64,000 nucleotides of DNA from the NCBI GenBank assembly GCA_963772065.1, contig CAVYVZ010000010.1, positions 1,116,001-1,180,000 of the forward strand, read 5' to 3'. This document shows positions 24,498 through 34,178 of the stretch, in pieces. Numbering within the stretch: position 1 is the first letter of the stretch; each line of letters opens with the position of its first letter. Below the pieces are notes generated by a model. It had not been told where the DNA came from, did not search any database, and was given only the letters and a program-made list of their open reading frames with translations. This stretch comes from CAVYVZ01 sp963772065 (lineage in GTDB: Bacteria > Acidobacteriota > Vicinamibacteria > Vicinamibacterales > UBA2999). The position numbers were made by a program, and so were the translations under genes.

Positions 24498-27020
24498 CTA
24501 CTCCGAGCGGAGCGCCGTCACCGGAGTGACGCGAGTCGCGCGACGAGCGGGAAGCCAGGCGGCGATGACAGCGGCGAGGGCGAGCGTCAACGGACCGAGC
24601 ACGAAGACAATCGGATCGATCGGGCTGACCTCGTAGAGCAGCCGGCTCGAGGCCCAGCCGATCAGTGCGGCAAGAGGTAGGCCGATCGCGACCCCAATGG
24701 CAATCAAGACGAGTCCCTCGCGAAGCACGAGCCACAAGACATCCCCGGGCCGCGCGCCGAGCGCCATGCGGATCCCGATCTCGCGCGTGCGCTGCGCGAC
24801 AACGTACGACTTGACGCCGTACACGCCGACGACGGCCAGCAGCAGCGCCATGGCACCTAGCGAAATCACCAGGTTGCCGCCGGCTCGAACGCCCCACAAG
24901 ACGATGCTGCGATCGTGGAATCGTCGCCATGGGCAGCAGATCGAGCACCGGCAGCCGATCGTCGATGTCGCGGAGCTCGCGCCGGATCGCGGCAAGCACG
25001 TCCTGCTGGGCCGCGCCCGATTGGGACACGCGTACGTGGACGTGCATGTTCGCGCGATAGTGGCGGCCCGAGGGAACATACAGGTGCGGCACGCGGTTCG
25101 CGATCGATCACCGTTTCCCGAATGGGCGGCGCGATGCCGACGATCTGCATCGCTTCACCGTCATTCCCGGAGCCGGTGCCGCGCTGCTCCTGCCCGCGCC
25201 GTGCGATACGGATCATCTGGCCCAGCGGATCCTGATTCGGGAATAGTTGGCGCGCCAGCAACTCGTCGACAATCGCCGTGCGCGGCGCCAGCGGCGATTC
25301 CTCTTCGCCGGATGTGAACTCCCGTCCGCGGACCATACGGACGCCGAGCGCACGAAAGTAGTCGGCGCCGGCGATCCGGTAGGTCGGCGATGGTCGTCCG
25401 TCCTGCGTCGCTGAGGCGCCGACGGCTTCAACCGGCAGTCCTTCATAGAAGTCGCCGAACGGCACCGTGGAAGCAAAGCCGGCGGCATCCACGCCTGCCA
25501 GCGCGCGGATTCTCTCGAGGACAGCACGGTAGATAGCACGGCCGCGTGTTTCCTCGTACGCGGCGAGGCTGGGATCGAGGCTCACGAGCAGCAGGCGGTC
25601 GTAGCGAAAGCCGGGATCGGCCGCGGCGGCTTTGAGCGCGCCGCGCGCGAAGAGGCCGCCCGTGCACAGCAGCGCGAGCGACAGAGCGATCTGACCGACG
25701 ACGAGCATGTTTCGTGCGCCGAACGCCGACGGCAGGTGAGACGCGCGACGCGAGGTCGCGTCTTTCTTGAGATCGCCGACGAGATCGACGTGCGAGAGCC
25801 GCAGTGCCGGGCCGACACCGAAGAGCACGGTCCCGAGCGCGGCAATGACGGTCGTTGCCAGAACGACGTTGGCGTCAGGTTTCGCGTCGAGCGTGAGAGT
25901 GAAAGGCAGGACCCTCGTCAGCGAGCCGAAGAGCAGACGCGTCGCCCAGAAGGCGATCAGCAGGCCGGCGGCCGATCCGGCCAATGCCAGCAGGAACCCT
26001 TCCGTGAGCAGCTGCCGGACGACACGGCGGCGCGCGCCGCCGATGGCGAGACGAATCGCGATCTCGGTGCGCCGCGCGGCGCCGCGGGCGAGCAGCATGT
26101 TGGCGATGTTCAGACACGCGATGACGAGCACCACGCCGGAGAGCGTCATGAGCAGCGCCGAGGCTACCGCGGGTCCTGTATCGGTTTGCGGGTCGGTGCT
26201 CGTCGAAACTCGCGAGAGCGGATGCGTCAACAACGCCTGGTTCCTGTTCTCGCCGGGGTACGCCTGTTCGAGCTGTCGCGACAAGGCGTCGAGCCGATCG
26301 GCCGCCGCCTTGCCGGCAACGCCCGGCTTCAGGCGGCCGGCGACGATCAGCGCATGATTGCCGCGGTCGCGGAGACCCGTCCCGCTGTTCTTGAACATGT
26401 CGTTGACGACGACATCGAACATGCCGAGCGGCAGCCAGATCTCCGGCACGACGAGCGCCATCGTCCCCGTGAACCCTCGAGGAGCAATGCCCACGACGGT
26501 GAAGTCGATGGCGTTGATCCGGATTCGCCGACCGAGATACGCCGGGTCGAAGCCCGCCTCCCGCCACCGGTCGTAGCTGGCGACGACGACCGGAAGGTTC
26601 GCGGCGGGCCGTTCCTCCTCGGGGGTGAACGAACGGCCGGCGGCGAGCCGCACTCCCATCGCGTCGAAGTAATTCGACGACACCACCGCGACGAACGCCC
26701 CGCGCGTGGTGTCGCCCGCCGGGAAGCCGGCCATGGCAAAGGTATGAGCGAGCAGTCCGTCGAAGATGTCGGCGGTTGCGCCACGGATATCCGCGTAGTT
26801 GGGATACGAGAAGGCGCGGTAATCGTCCGGCCGGGTGCGATCGCGGCTGTAAAGCCCGACCAGCTCCCCGGCCTGTCCCGAGAGCGGTTTGAACAACAGC
26901 GCGTTCGCGATGGTGAGCATCGCGCTGTTGGCCCCGATGCCGATGGCGAGCACCAGCACCGCGATGCCTGTGAAGACGGGCGTTTTCGCGTACGTGCGGA
27001 GCGCGTAGCGAACGTCTTGC
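24498..27020 (-). CDS. MacB/FtsX-type permease of the Acidobacterial duplicated-permease group (two frameshifts)
   Basis: About 840 residues. The GTG start at 27020 (QDVRYALRTYAKTPVFTG) has GGAG 8 bases upstream. The protein has the duplicated MacB layout: a first membrane helix (AVLVLAIGIGANSAMLTI), a large periplasmic domain, an FtsX triple helix (SALLMTLSGVVLVIACLNIA), a second periplasmic domain and a second FtsX module (LGAMALLLAVVGVYGVKSYV, TREIGIRMALGARPGDVLW). Breaks near 25090 and 24922 look like single extra bases. No ATPase gene is adjacent, as is usual for this group. Substrate unknown. Confidence 0.85.
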
Positions 27021-27035
27021 ACTGTGAATCTCCGA

Positions 27036-28118
27036 TTAGTGTCGTGTGGTCGAGAAGGGCCCCACCTCCGGCTTCGGCTGCGTGTTGGCGAGCGGGCCCA
27101 GCTCCGCGGCGACGCCGCGGGCGATGGCGGCCGTTTCGCTGCCCGCCTGGAAGCACGTGAAGTCCGGACGATCGCGCCATGCAAGCGGCCCGCAGAGCCG
27201 CACCTTCGCCTTGATGGCGGCGTCATGAACGATGTTGATCGCGCGCTCGTAGTCGGGCGTGCCCTGCTTGTAGCCGGTGAAGTTGCCAAGGTCGCCGCTT
27301 GCGGCGAAGACGGCGGTCACGCCCGGCACCTTGGCGATCTCGTCGGCGTTCTTCAGCCCTTCGAGCGTTTCAATCATCAGGATCAGGACGATGTTGTCGT
27401 TGATCGTGTTGCGGTAGCCTCCCGGGACGCCGCCCCACATGCTGGCGTCGAACGCCTGACCGCCGCCCTGGCTGCGCTTCCCAAGCGGCGGGAAATAGGT
27501 CCAGTCGCGCGCCGTAATCGCTTCCTGTACCGTGTCGACGGTTGGCACCACAATCACGAGCGCGCCGGCATCGGTGGCGTGCTGAATCTCGCGCTCGTCG
27601 CCGAACGCGACGCGCGCGCCGGGAACGGCCTTCGCGTCGGGACACGTGCGCCACATCCGCGCCGCCTGCTGCCAGTCGCGCTCGTTGTGCTGCATCTCGG
27701 TCCAGATGAAGTCGTAGCCGGCGTTGGCCATCGCGCAGTACGTCGAGGGATCCGTCGCAGCGAACACCGTGCCCCCCGTCACCTTGCCGCCCTGCATCAT
27801 CTTGAGCTTCACCGGGTTCCAGACCTTGGATCCGCCGGCGGGATTGAAGTTCGGGCCATACTGCCACTTCGCGGGATCGAAGGGTCCCTGATTCACGGCG
27901 CCGGCAAGCGGCGTCATCCGCGCGTTGCTGTCCGTGCCTGCCTTCGCGGCAAGAGGGAACTGCATTTCGCCGGCCTTGGCCATGTTGGCGTATGGGTCAG
28001 CGGTTGGCTGGGGCTGCCCGGTCGGCGTCTGTGGAGTCTGCGCAGTCTGCGACTGCGCCGCGAGTGCGGCAAAAGCCAGCCCGGCGCAGACCACTGCGGC
28101 CAAAAGCAGGTGTTTCAC
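27036..28118 (-). CDS. Secreted HpcH/HpaI-type aldolase family protein
   Basis: 360 residues. The GTG at 28118 (KHLLLAAVVCAGLAFAALAA) has GGAGG in front and gives a clear signal peptide; an in-frame ATG 33 bases upstream is less likely. The TIM-barrel domain carries AGYDFIWTEMQHNERDW, DAGALVIVVPTVDTVQEA and VPGVTAVFAASGDLGNFTG, as in 2,4-dihydroxyheptanedioate aldolases. An exported member is unusual for the cytoplasmic family. It lies 75 bases downstream of the sialidase fusion, so it may handle sugar- or aromatic-derived acids. Confidence 0.8.
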   Translation of the reverse strand: MKHLLLAAVVCAGLAFAALAAQSQTAQTPQTPTGQPQPTADPYANMAKAGEMQFPLAAKAGTDSNARMTPLAGAVNQGPFDPAKWQYGPNFNPAGGSKVWNPVKLKMMQGGKVTGGTVFAATDPSTYCAMANAGYDFIWTEMQHNERDWQQAARMWRTCPDAKAVPGARVAFGDEREIQHATDAGALVIVVPTVDTVQEAITARDWTYFPPLGKRSQGGGQAFDASMWGGVPGGYRNTINDNIVLILMIETLEGLKNADEIAKVPGVTAVFAASGDLGNFTGYKQGTPDYERAINIVHDAAIKAKVRLCGPLAWRDRPDFTCFQAGSETAAIARGVAAELGPLANTQPKPEVGPFSTTRH

Positions 28119-28193
28119 TGTGATCCTCCGTGTCGTGCGACCAATTCGCACAGCGGAGGATATGCAGGCTTACTCCCGAGTGCAAGCCGCGCG

Positions 28194-30763
28194 CTAGTTC
28201 CTCCCGGTCAGCGATCGGATGATTTTCAGCTCCCGATCGTCGAATGCGCTTCCGTCCGGTCGAAACAGGTCGTGATGCCACACCGGCGGTTCCGCCGTGA
28301 ACGGCTTCGTCCAGGAGCTCCACGGGTAAATCGTCTGAGTCTTCCCGGCCACGAGACCCCAGGTATACGCGCCCACGTCAGCCGCCCGGAAGACCGGCAG
28401 CACCGCAGGAATGGTGCTGCCGAATTCGCGGGCGAGGTACTCGGTGCACAGCAAAGGCCGGCCGTAACGTCGCAGCGCCGCGATGCGCTTCGCCAGGCCC
28501 ACCGCATCGGTGTAGGCGTGAAACGAGATCACGTCCGATTCGTCGAGCGCGAGGCGACCAGCCGGTGTCTTCGGTCCCGCCTCGGTGAAGTCTTCGCCGC
28601 GCCACGGCCCCACGGTCAGCGGCTGGTCCGGGTTGATTTCCCGGGCCCAGGCAAAGACTTTTCGAGTGAGAGCCAGCGACATGTCTGCCTTGTTCGGGAT
28701 CTCCTGGCCCCGATACGCGTCGGAGTTCAGGTTGTCAGGCTCGTTGAACAGGTCCCAGGCGTGGACGCGACGATCGGTCGCAAATCGTTTCAGCACTTCC
28801 TGAACGAACGGCCGCAGCTCGTCGTGCCGTGCCGGATCGCGAAGAATCTCGGCGCCGGGTGACTGCACCCAGCCGGAATTGTGCACGTGCGGCTTCGGCG
28901 CCCGTTGCAGCCCGAGCTTGGGGTTGGGGTCCCACACGCCATCGAACAGTACCGAACATCACCCCGATGCGATGGCGATCGGCGATCTCGAGGAACTGCT
29001 CGATGCGGCGGATGAACGCGGCGGAGTCCTGCTTCCAGGGAAGATCGTGGAGAAACACCCGCATGCTGTTGAAGCCGAGCCCCGCCGCCCATCCGAGCTC
29101 GCGTTCGATCGTCGGCGCATCGAACGTCTCCGCCTGCCACATCTCGAGCTGATTGATCGCGGTGCTCGGGATGAAGTTCGCGCCGACGAGCCAGCCCTTT
29201 TCCTTCTGCCATGCCGCCGCACGCTCCGGCGTCCAGCGCCTGCCGCGGCCTTCCGGTTGCGCGAGATCGATGACGACGTGCTTGATTCGCTCGCGCTTCC
29301 AGGTGTACGTCGCGTGCACGCGGCCGTCGGCGGTCTGAATGACGGCCGGGTACGAGTATTCGCCCGGCTCACTCTCGAGAACGAGCCATGGATCCCACGA
29401 CTTGCCGTCGCGCGAGATCGCCACGTTGAGGGGTGACCGGCCTTCCGTCGTGTGGTTGTAGACGATGAGGTGACGGCCATCGCGCAGCGTGACCGCGTCG
29501 GTGCCGGCGTTCGGATTCGGCAGGTTCGTCAACCCGAGCGGCGTCCAGGTGCTCCCCTCGTCGGACGACCAGCTTTCGAAGACGCGTCCGGATCGCGTGC
29601 GTCCAACCGCCTGCATCCGCCCACCGGCATGCATCAGGAGGCTCGGCTGGATGGCGTCGATGCGCGGCGCATCGCGTGCCTCCGGAGGACGCACAATCGT
29701 CCAGGTCTCACCGGCGTCGCGCGAGACCTCGAAGTGCACGCGCCACTGGCTTGGGCGCTCGGGTGACTCCGTGCTGCTGGGACTGACCAGCGTTCCGTCC
29801 GCCAGCCGGACCGGCTTGTTCTTGATCGGTCCGAGCACGCCATCGGGCAGCCGCCGCGCCGCGCTCCACGTGCGGCCTGAATCGTGCGACGTGCGGACCA
29901 TTCCCCACCAGCTCCGAGGGGTGGGCCCCACCTTGTAGAACAGCATCAGGCCCTTGCCGGGGACGTCGAACAGCACCGGATTCCAGCAAGGATGGCGAGT
30001 GCCGTCGGGTTGGACGCCGGTGGCGACCTCCGTTGGCGGAGTCCACTTTCCTGCGGCCTGCCGCGACACCCAGATGCCGACATCGGGTGCGCCCTCGCGC
30101 GTGCCGCCGAACCACGCCGTGACGAGCCCCTCCTTGCTCTCGACGATCGTCGAGGCATGCGCGCTCGGAAACGGCGCGGCGTCGGTACACGAACTGAGCG
30201 CTCACCGTCTGTCCTCGGTCAGTGAACCCGGAGACGCCGCGAACCACAGGATGATTCGGCTCGATCAGCAGGACAGGCCGCGCGCGCAGCAACGGCTCGA
30301 ATCCGGATTGCGACACCCACCGAACGGTGTAGGTCACTCCAGGTTCGGCGGAGAAGCTCCCGAACACGAGCGCCCGGCTTTTCGGATTCCTTCCGCCCAG
30401 GCCGCTGTCCGACGAGTCGCTGACACTTTTCACACCCTGATCGCCTGAACCGGCAGCCAGCTCCTTCTCACCTTGCAGCACCTGCCAGGAGAAGTCGAAC
30501 TCGGCAGGGACAGGGCCAGTGCCACCGGCACGTTCGATGACATCGGACACGGCTTTCGCTTCGATGGGCCAGGGAAACTCGAGGCTCACATCGTGGAGAC
30601 CTGGGCTCTTGACGGTGAACGACCACGACTGCCGAGCGCCGATGGCAGGCAACAGCGGGGCTCTGAGAGCGATTCCGCTCTCGCGATCGGGACCGCTCGC
30701 CGCGCAGTCGAACGATGCGACGATCGTGAAGACGATGAGAAACAGCTTCAGGCAGCGGTTCAT
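28194..30763 (-). CDS. Secreted three-part protein: DUF5625-like domain, BNR sialidase-like propeller, GH5-like glycosidase (two frameshifts)
   Basis: Read from 30763 (MNRCLKLFLIVFTIVASF, signal peptide). Part 1, about residues 40-190, resembles DUF5625 (KSPGLHDVSLEFPWPIEA). A frame break near 30190 leads into a BNR propeller: FPSAHASTIVESKEGLVTAW and four Asp-boxes (SHDSGRTW, SRDAGETW, SSDEGSTW, SRDGKSW). Part 3 follows without a stop: KGWLVGANFIPSTAINQLE, a break near 28950, then AWDLFNEPDN (acid/base) and LLCTEYLARE (nucleophile). It probably releases and trims sugars outside the cell. Parts 1 and 2 could be separate genes. Confidence 0.75.
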
Positions 30764-30818
30764 CCGCGCGGGGGAGGATAGCACCGGTTCAGTGAACATC
30801 GTCGGATGTCATTGCCAG

Positions 30819-31658
30819 TCAGAGGTAGTACTCGGAACGCTTCGAAGCGAGAAACTCGACGGATCGGCGTAGCTCGTCGAGGCCGTTCATCCCGTCCTCG
30901 ACGGAGATCCAGCCCGTGAACTTCGCCGCCGAGAGAATGCGGAACACCGCGTCGTAGTCGATCTGCCCCTTCCCCGTCTCACCGTGCTTCAGCTCTCCGT
31001 TCTCGAAGGACCTGTCCGAGGCGTGCATCGTCACGACGCGCGGGATGACTTTCTCGAGGAAGCGAATGGGATCGTAGCCGCCGACGAGCGCGTTGGAGGG
31101 GTCGTACTGCACCCCGAGATGCGGCGAATCGACCCGGTCCAGGATTTCGAGGTAGATGTCCTCCGGCTGCGCGAATTCGGCGTATCGCCAGGTGCCATCC
31201 TTGTAGTGGTTCTCGAGGCAGAGGGTGACGCCGCGGCGCTCCGCGTAGTCCAGAGAGCGACGCAGGCCGTCGACGGTTCGCTCGATCCCCTCGTCCCGCG
31301 TCAGACCGGGACGGTTCTGGCCGCTGAGCGTGCGGCAGAACGGAGTGCCGACCCTGACGGCGAGATCGATCGCCGTTTTCTGGCGCTCGACCTGCCGCGC
31401 GCGCTCCGCGGCGTCGGGGTGCGTGAAGTCGGGCGAGAAGCACAGCATCGAGCTGACCTGACCCGTGTCGGCCATCGCGGCGACGACCGGGTCCACGTCG
31501 GCGGCCGCAAAGCTCCGAAAGAAGCCGTCGTAGTGCTCGACGCCCTCGCCGCCGAGCGTTGCGGCGTCCTGGATCCACGACACGTACTCCATTTCGCCGC
31601 GACACAGCAGGTCGAAGTAGCACTTGGGAAAGACGCTGATCCGTGGAGCGCCCGGCAT
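30819..31658 (-). CDS. Sugar-phosphate isomerase/epimerase (xylose-isomerase-like TIM barrel)
   Basis: 279 residues from MPGAPRISVFPKCYFDLLC; longer in-frame extensions are Arg-rich and unlikely. Metal ligands of the family sit in TLCLENHYKDGTW, GVQYDPSNALVGGYD, VVTMHASDRSFENGE and WISVEDGMNG. It is a cytoplasmic enzyme of sugar or polyol conversion; the exact substrate cannot be read from sequence. It follows the SDR gene by 8 bases in a tightly packed operon. Confidence 0.88.
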   Translation of the reverse strand: MPGAPRISVFPKCYFDLLCRGEMEYVSWIQDAATLGGEGVEHYDGFFRSFAAADVDPVVAAMADTGQVSSMLCFSPDFTHPDAAERARQVERQKTAIDLAVRVGTPFCRTLSGQNRPGLTRDEGIERTVDGLRRSLDYAERRGVTLCLENHYKDGTWRYAEFAQPEDIYLEILDRVDSPHLGVQYDPSNALVGGYDPIRFLEKVIPRVVTMHASDRSFENGELKHGETGKGQIDYDAVFRILSAAKFTGWISVEDGMNGLDELRRSVEFLASKRSEYYL

Positions 31659-31666
31659 GTCTACGC

Positions 31667-32446
31667 TCAGGAGTTGGGTAGCGTGCCGATCGGATACTGC
31701 TCCAGGTCGAGGACGCTGCCGGTCACGCACTCGCTCTCGTGCGACGCGAAGTAGGCGGCCGCGTAGGCGATGTCGAGCGGGGCGAGCAGTCGGCCGAACG
31801 GGCGGGTCGCGGTCGCCTCGGCGATCCACTCCTCTCCCTTGCCCTCCTCTTCACGCTTCACGCGACGCTCGCCTTCAGTGAGCGTCCAGCCGACGTTGAT
31901 CTGGTTGACGCGAATGCGGTCTCGATTCAGCAGCAGCGCCGCGTTCCTCGTGAACGTCATGAGCGCACCCTTCGACACGGAGTAGGCGCCGAGCTTCGGC
32001 TCACCGCCGTGCGCGAGGATCGATCCGATGTTCACCACAGAGCCGCCGCCGCGCGCGCGCATGTGCGGGATGGCCTCCTGCACGAGGATGAAGGGCGCCC
32101 GCACGTTCACGGCGAGGATCGCGTCCCACCGCGCCACGGAGATGTGCTCGAGATCGCCCCGGCCGGTATTGCCGGCGTTGTTGACGAGGATGTCGAGCCC
32201 TCCGAAGCGCTCGACCGCGAACCGGATCAGCGCCCGGCACACGTCTTCGCGCGTCAGGTCCCCCTCGAAGTAACCAGCCTGTCGGCCGGCGGCCTCGACG
32301 CGCCGCACCGTTTCCAGGCCGTCGGTGCGGTTCAGACCATGGACCACGATGTGCGATCCGAGCCCGGCGAAATGTTCGGCGATGCCGCGGCCGATCCCCG
32401 ACGTCGAGCCCGTGATGACCGACACCTTGTCATCGAGTCGGCTCAT
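31667..32446 (-). CDS. Short-chain dehydrogenase/reductase
   Basis: 259 residues. Classical SDR marks: TGSTSGIGRGIA (cofactor site), ILVNNAGNTG, NIGSILAHGG with Ser, and YSVSKGALMTF carrying the Tyr-x-x-x-Lys pair. The first strand lacks the acidic residue of strict NAD enzymes; VHGLNRTDG suggests NADP use. It probably oxidises or reduces a sugar acid or polyol of this operon. The start overlaps the alcohol dehydrogenase stop (ATGA). Confidence 0.92.
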   Translation of the reverse strand: MSRLDDKVSVITGSTSGIGRGIAEHFAGLGSHIVVHGLNRTDGLETVRRVEAAGRQAGYFEGDLTREDVCRALIRFAVERFGGLDILVNNAGNTGRGDLEHISVARWDAILAVNVRAPFILVQEAIPHMRARGGGSVVNIGSILAHGGEPKLGAYSVSKGALMTFTRNAALLLNRDRIRVNQINVGWTLTEGERRVKREEEGKGEEWIAEATATRPFGRLLAPLDIAYAAAYFASHESECVTGSVLDLEQYPIGTLPNS

Positions 32447-33480
32447 GGAATCAGCACCGACTTGATGACGCGCCCCTCATGCATGGCGTCGAAGGCTTCG
32501 CGCCACTCTTCGAGCGGGGCCTTCAGCCCCACGATCGCCTCGGGGAGCGTGCGCCGCCGATCGATCAGATGGATGACCCGCTCCCACACGGGATAGTTGT
32601 GGCTGAACGATCCCTGCAATCGCACGTTCTTTTGCACGAGCGGGTTGAGGTCCACGGCGACCTGGTCGGGCGACCAGCCGACCTTGGTCACCTGTCCGTC
32701 CGGCCGCACCAGCGCGAGCGCAACGTCGAGCGGCCGGCTCGCACCCGACGCATCGCACACGAGATCCGCGCCGAGCGAGTTGAACGCGCGCACGACCTCG
32801 AGCAGATCCTCGCGTTCGACATCGACCACATGGGTGGCGCCGAGCTGCCTCGCCGTCTCGAGGCGTGCCGCGTCGGCGGACCGACCCGCGACGATCAGCG
32901 GGTCGGCGCCGGCCAGCGCCGCCATCCGCGCACAGAGGAGGCCGATCGGTCCGGGTCCGAGCACGACGACGAGATCGCCTGGACGGATGGTCGAATTGAC
33001 GCACATCGCGTTGTAGGCAACGGCGTGCGGTTCGGCCAGACACGCAAGCTCGAACGGCAGCGTGTCGGGAATCCGGTGCAGGCAGCGGCCGGGCACCTTC
33101 ACGTACGACGCCATCGCGCCATCAATCCCGTAGCCAAATCCCTTCCGCCGCGGACACAGGTTGTAGCGGCCCGTGCGGCACAACATGCACTCTCCGCAGA
33201 CTTCCGCCGCCGTTTCCGATACGACGCGGTCTCCTTCGCGAAATCCCTTCACGGCCCGGCCGACCTTGGCCACGGTCCCGCCGAACTCATGGCCCAGGAC
33301 GACGGGAATGTTCACCGGCCACGAATGCGTGTTGTAGGCCTGATGGACGTCCGACCCGCACACCGACACGGCGCCGACGCGCAGCAGCACGTCGCCTTCA
33401 CCAACCTCGGGCACCGACACGTCGCGCAGCTCCACGGCAAGCGGTGCCAGCGCGTACTGAACGACGGCAACTTGGGTCAT
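32443..33480 (-). CDS. Zinc-dependent alcohol/polyol dehydrogenase (MDR family)
   Basis: 345 residues. The catalytic zinc region GSDVHQAYNTHSW and GHEFGGTVAKVG is followed by four Cys of the structural zinc in CGECMLCRTGRYNLC. The Rossmann motif is VVLGPGPIGLLCARMA. The layout matches threonine/sorbitol-type dehydrogenases, so the substrate is probably a sugar alcohol or sugar acid. The stop overlaps the SDR start, and its own start overlaps the decarboxylase stop (both ATGA), showing a translationally coupled operon. Confidence 0.92.
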   Translation of the reverse strand: MTQVAVVQYALAPLAVELRDVSVPEVGEGDVLLRVGAVSVCGSDVHQAYNTHSWPVNIPVVLGHEFGGTVAKVGRAVKGFREGDRVVSETAAEVCGECMLCRTGRYNLCPRRKGFGYGIDGAMASYVKVPGRCLHRIPDTLPFELACLAEPHAVAYNAMCVNSTIRPGDLVVVLGPGPIGLLCARMAALAGADPLIVAGRSADAARLETARQLGATHVVDVEREDLLEVVRAFNSLGADLVCDASGASRPLDVALALVRPDGQVTKVGWSPDQVAVDLNPLVQKNVRLQGSFSHNYPVWERVIHLIDRRRTLPEAIVGLKAPLEEWREAFDAMHEGRVIKSVLIP

Positions 33481-34178
33481 GGCCTGGCGGGGACCTTCTT
33501 GATCTCGCGACAGATCTCGCCCAGCGTGTCACGCAGCGTCGCACCTTCGGCGGATCGGAAATCGTCTGGCGCGATCACGAGCGGCGCCCCGAGCACGACG
33601 AGCGGCGCGCCGCGTGACGGACATTCGATGGCCTGCCTGATCGTCAATCCTCCAACGGCCTGCACGGGAATCGACACCGCACGCACCACCTCGTCCAGTT
33701 CGTCCATCGGGCTCAGGCCCTTCACCATGCGGCGCTCGTCGTAGCCGATGTGATGGACGATGAAGTCGACGCCGAGGTCCTGCATCCACCGGGCGCACGC
33801 GACGCGATCGGACGCGGCCAGATTGTCGCCCATGACCTTGACGCCGTAATCGCGTCCCGCGTCGACGACCCGTCGGATCGTCGCCTCGTGCGCGCGCCCC
33901 ATCACCACCACCAGGTTGGCGCCAGCCTGCGCCATCAGCTTCGTTTCGAGATAGCCGCCGTCCATGATCTTGAGATCGGCCACGATCGGATGGTCGGGAA
34001 ACCGCTCGCGAAGCGCGCGTACGCTCCGCGTGCCTTCGGCCAGGATGAGCGGCGTGCCGGCTTCGAGCCAGTCGACGCCGGCATCCACGGCAACAGCGGC
34101 TGTCTCCAGCGCCTCGTCGATCGAGGTGACGTCGAGCGAGATCTGGACGATCGGAAATCTCAGCGCGTCGAGGTTCAT
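33477..34178 (-). CDS. Orotidine-decarboxylase/HUMPS-superfamily enzyme (3-hexulose-6-phosphate synthase or 3-keto-gulonate-6-phosphate decarboxylase type)
   Basis: 233 residues. The start FPIVQISLDVTSIDEAL and the motif VADLKIMDGGYLETKLMAQAG carry the D-x-K-x-x-D residues that bind metal and phosphate in this superfamily; VQAVGGLTIRQA is the phosphate loop. The operon has dehydrogenases and an isomerase but no obvious hexulose isomerase, so a keto-sugar-acid phosphate decarboxylase is somewhat more likely than formaldehyde fixation. Substrate is inference. Confidence 0.85.
   Translation of the reverse strand: MNLDALRFPIVQISLDVTSIDEALETAAVAVDAGVDWLEAGTPLILAEGTRSVRALRERFPDHPIVADLKIMDGGYLETKLMAQAGANLVVVMGRAHEATIRRVVDAGRDYGVKVMGDNLAASDRVACARWMQDLGVDFIVHHIGYDERRMVKGLSPMDELDEVVRAVSIPVQAVGGLTIRQAIECPSRGAPLVVLGAPLVIAPDDFRSAEGATLRDTLGEICREIKKVPARP

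Noticed and set aside
25736..27160. 474-residue plus-strand ORF
   Set aside because: Antisense to the FtsX-type permease; composition typical of a high-GC shadow frame.
27024..28862. 612-residue plus-strand ORF
   Set aside because: Antisense to the aldolase and glycosidase genes; no recognisable domain.
32479..33744. 421-residue plus-strand ORF
   Set aside because: Antisense to the alcohol dehydrogenase and decarboxylase, which have full motifs.
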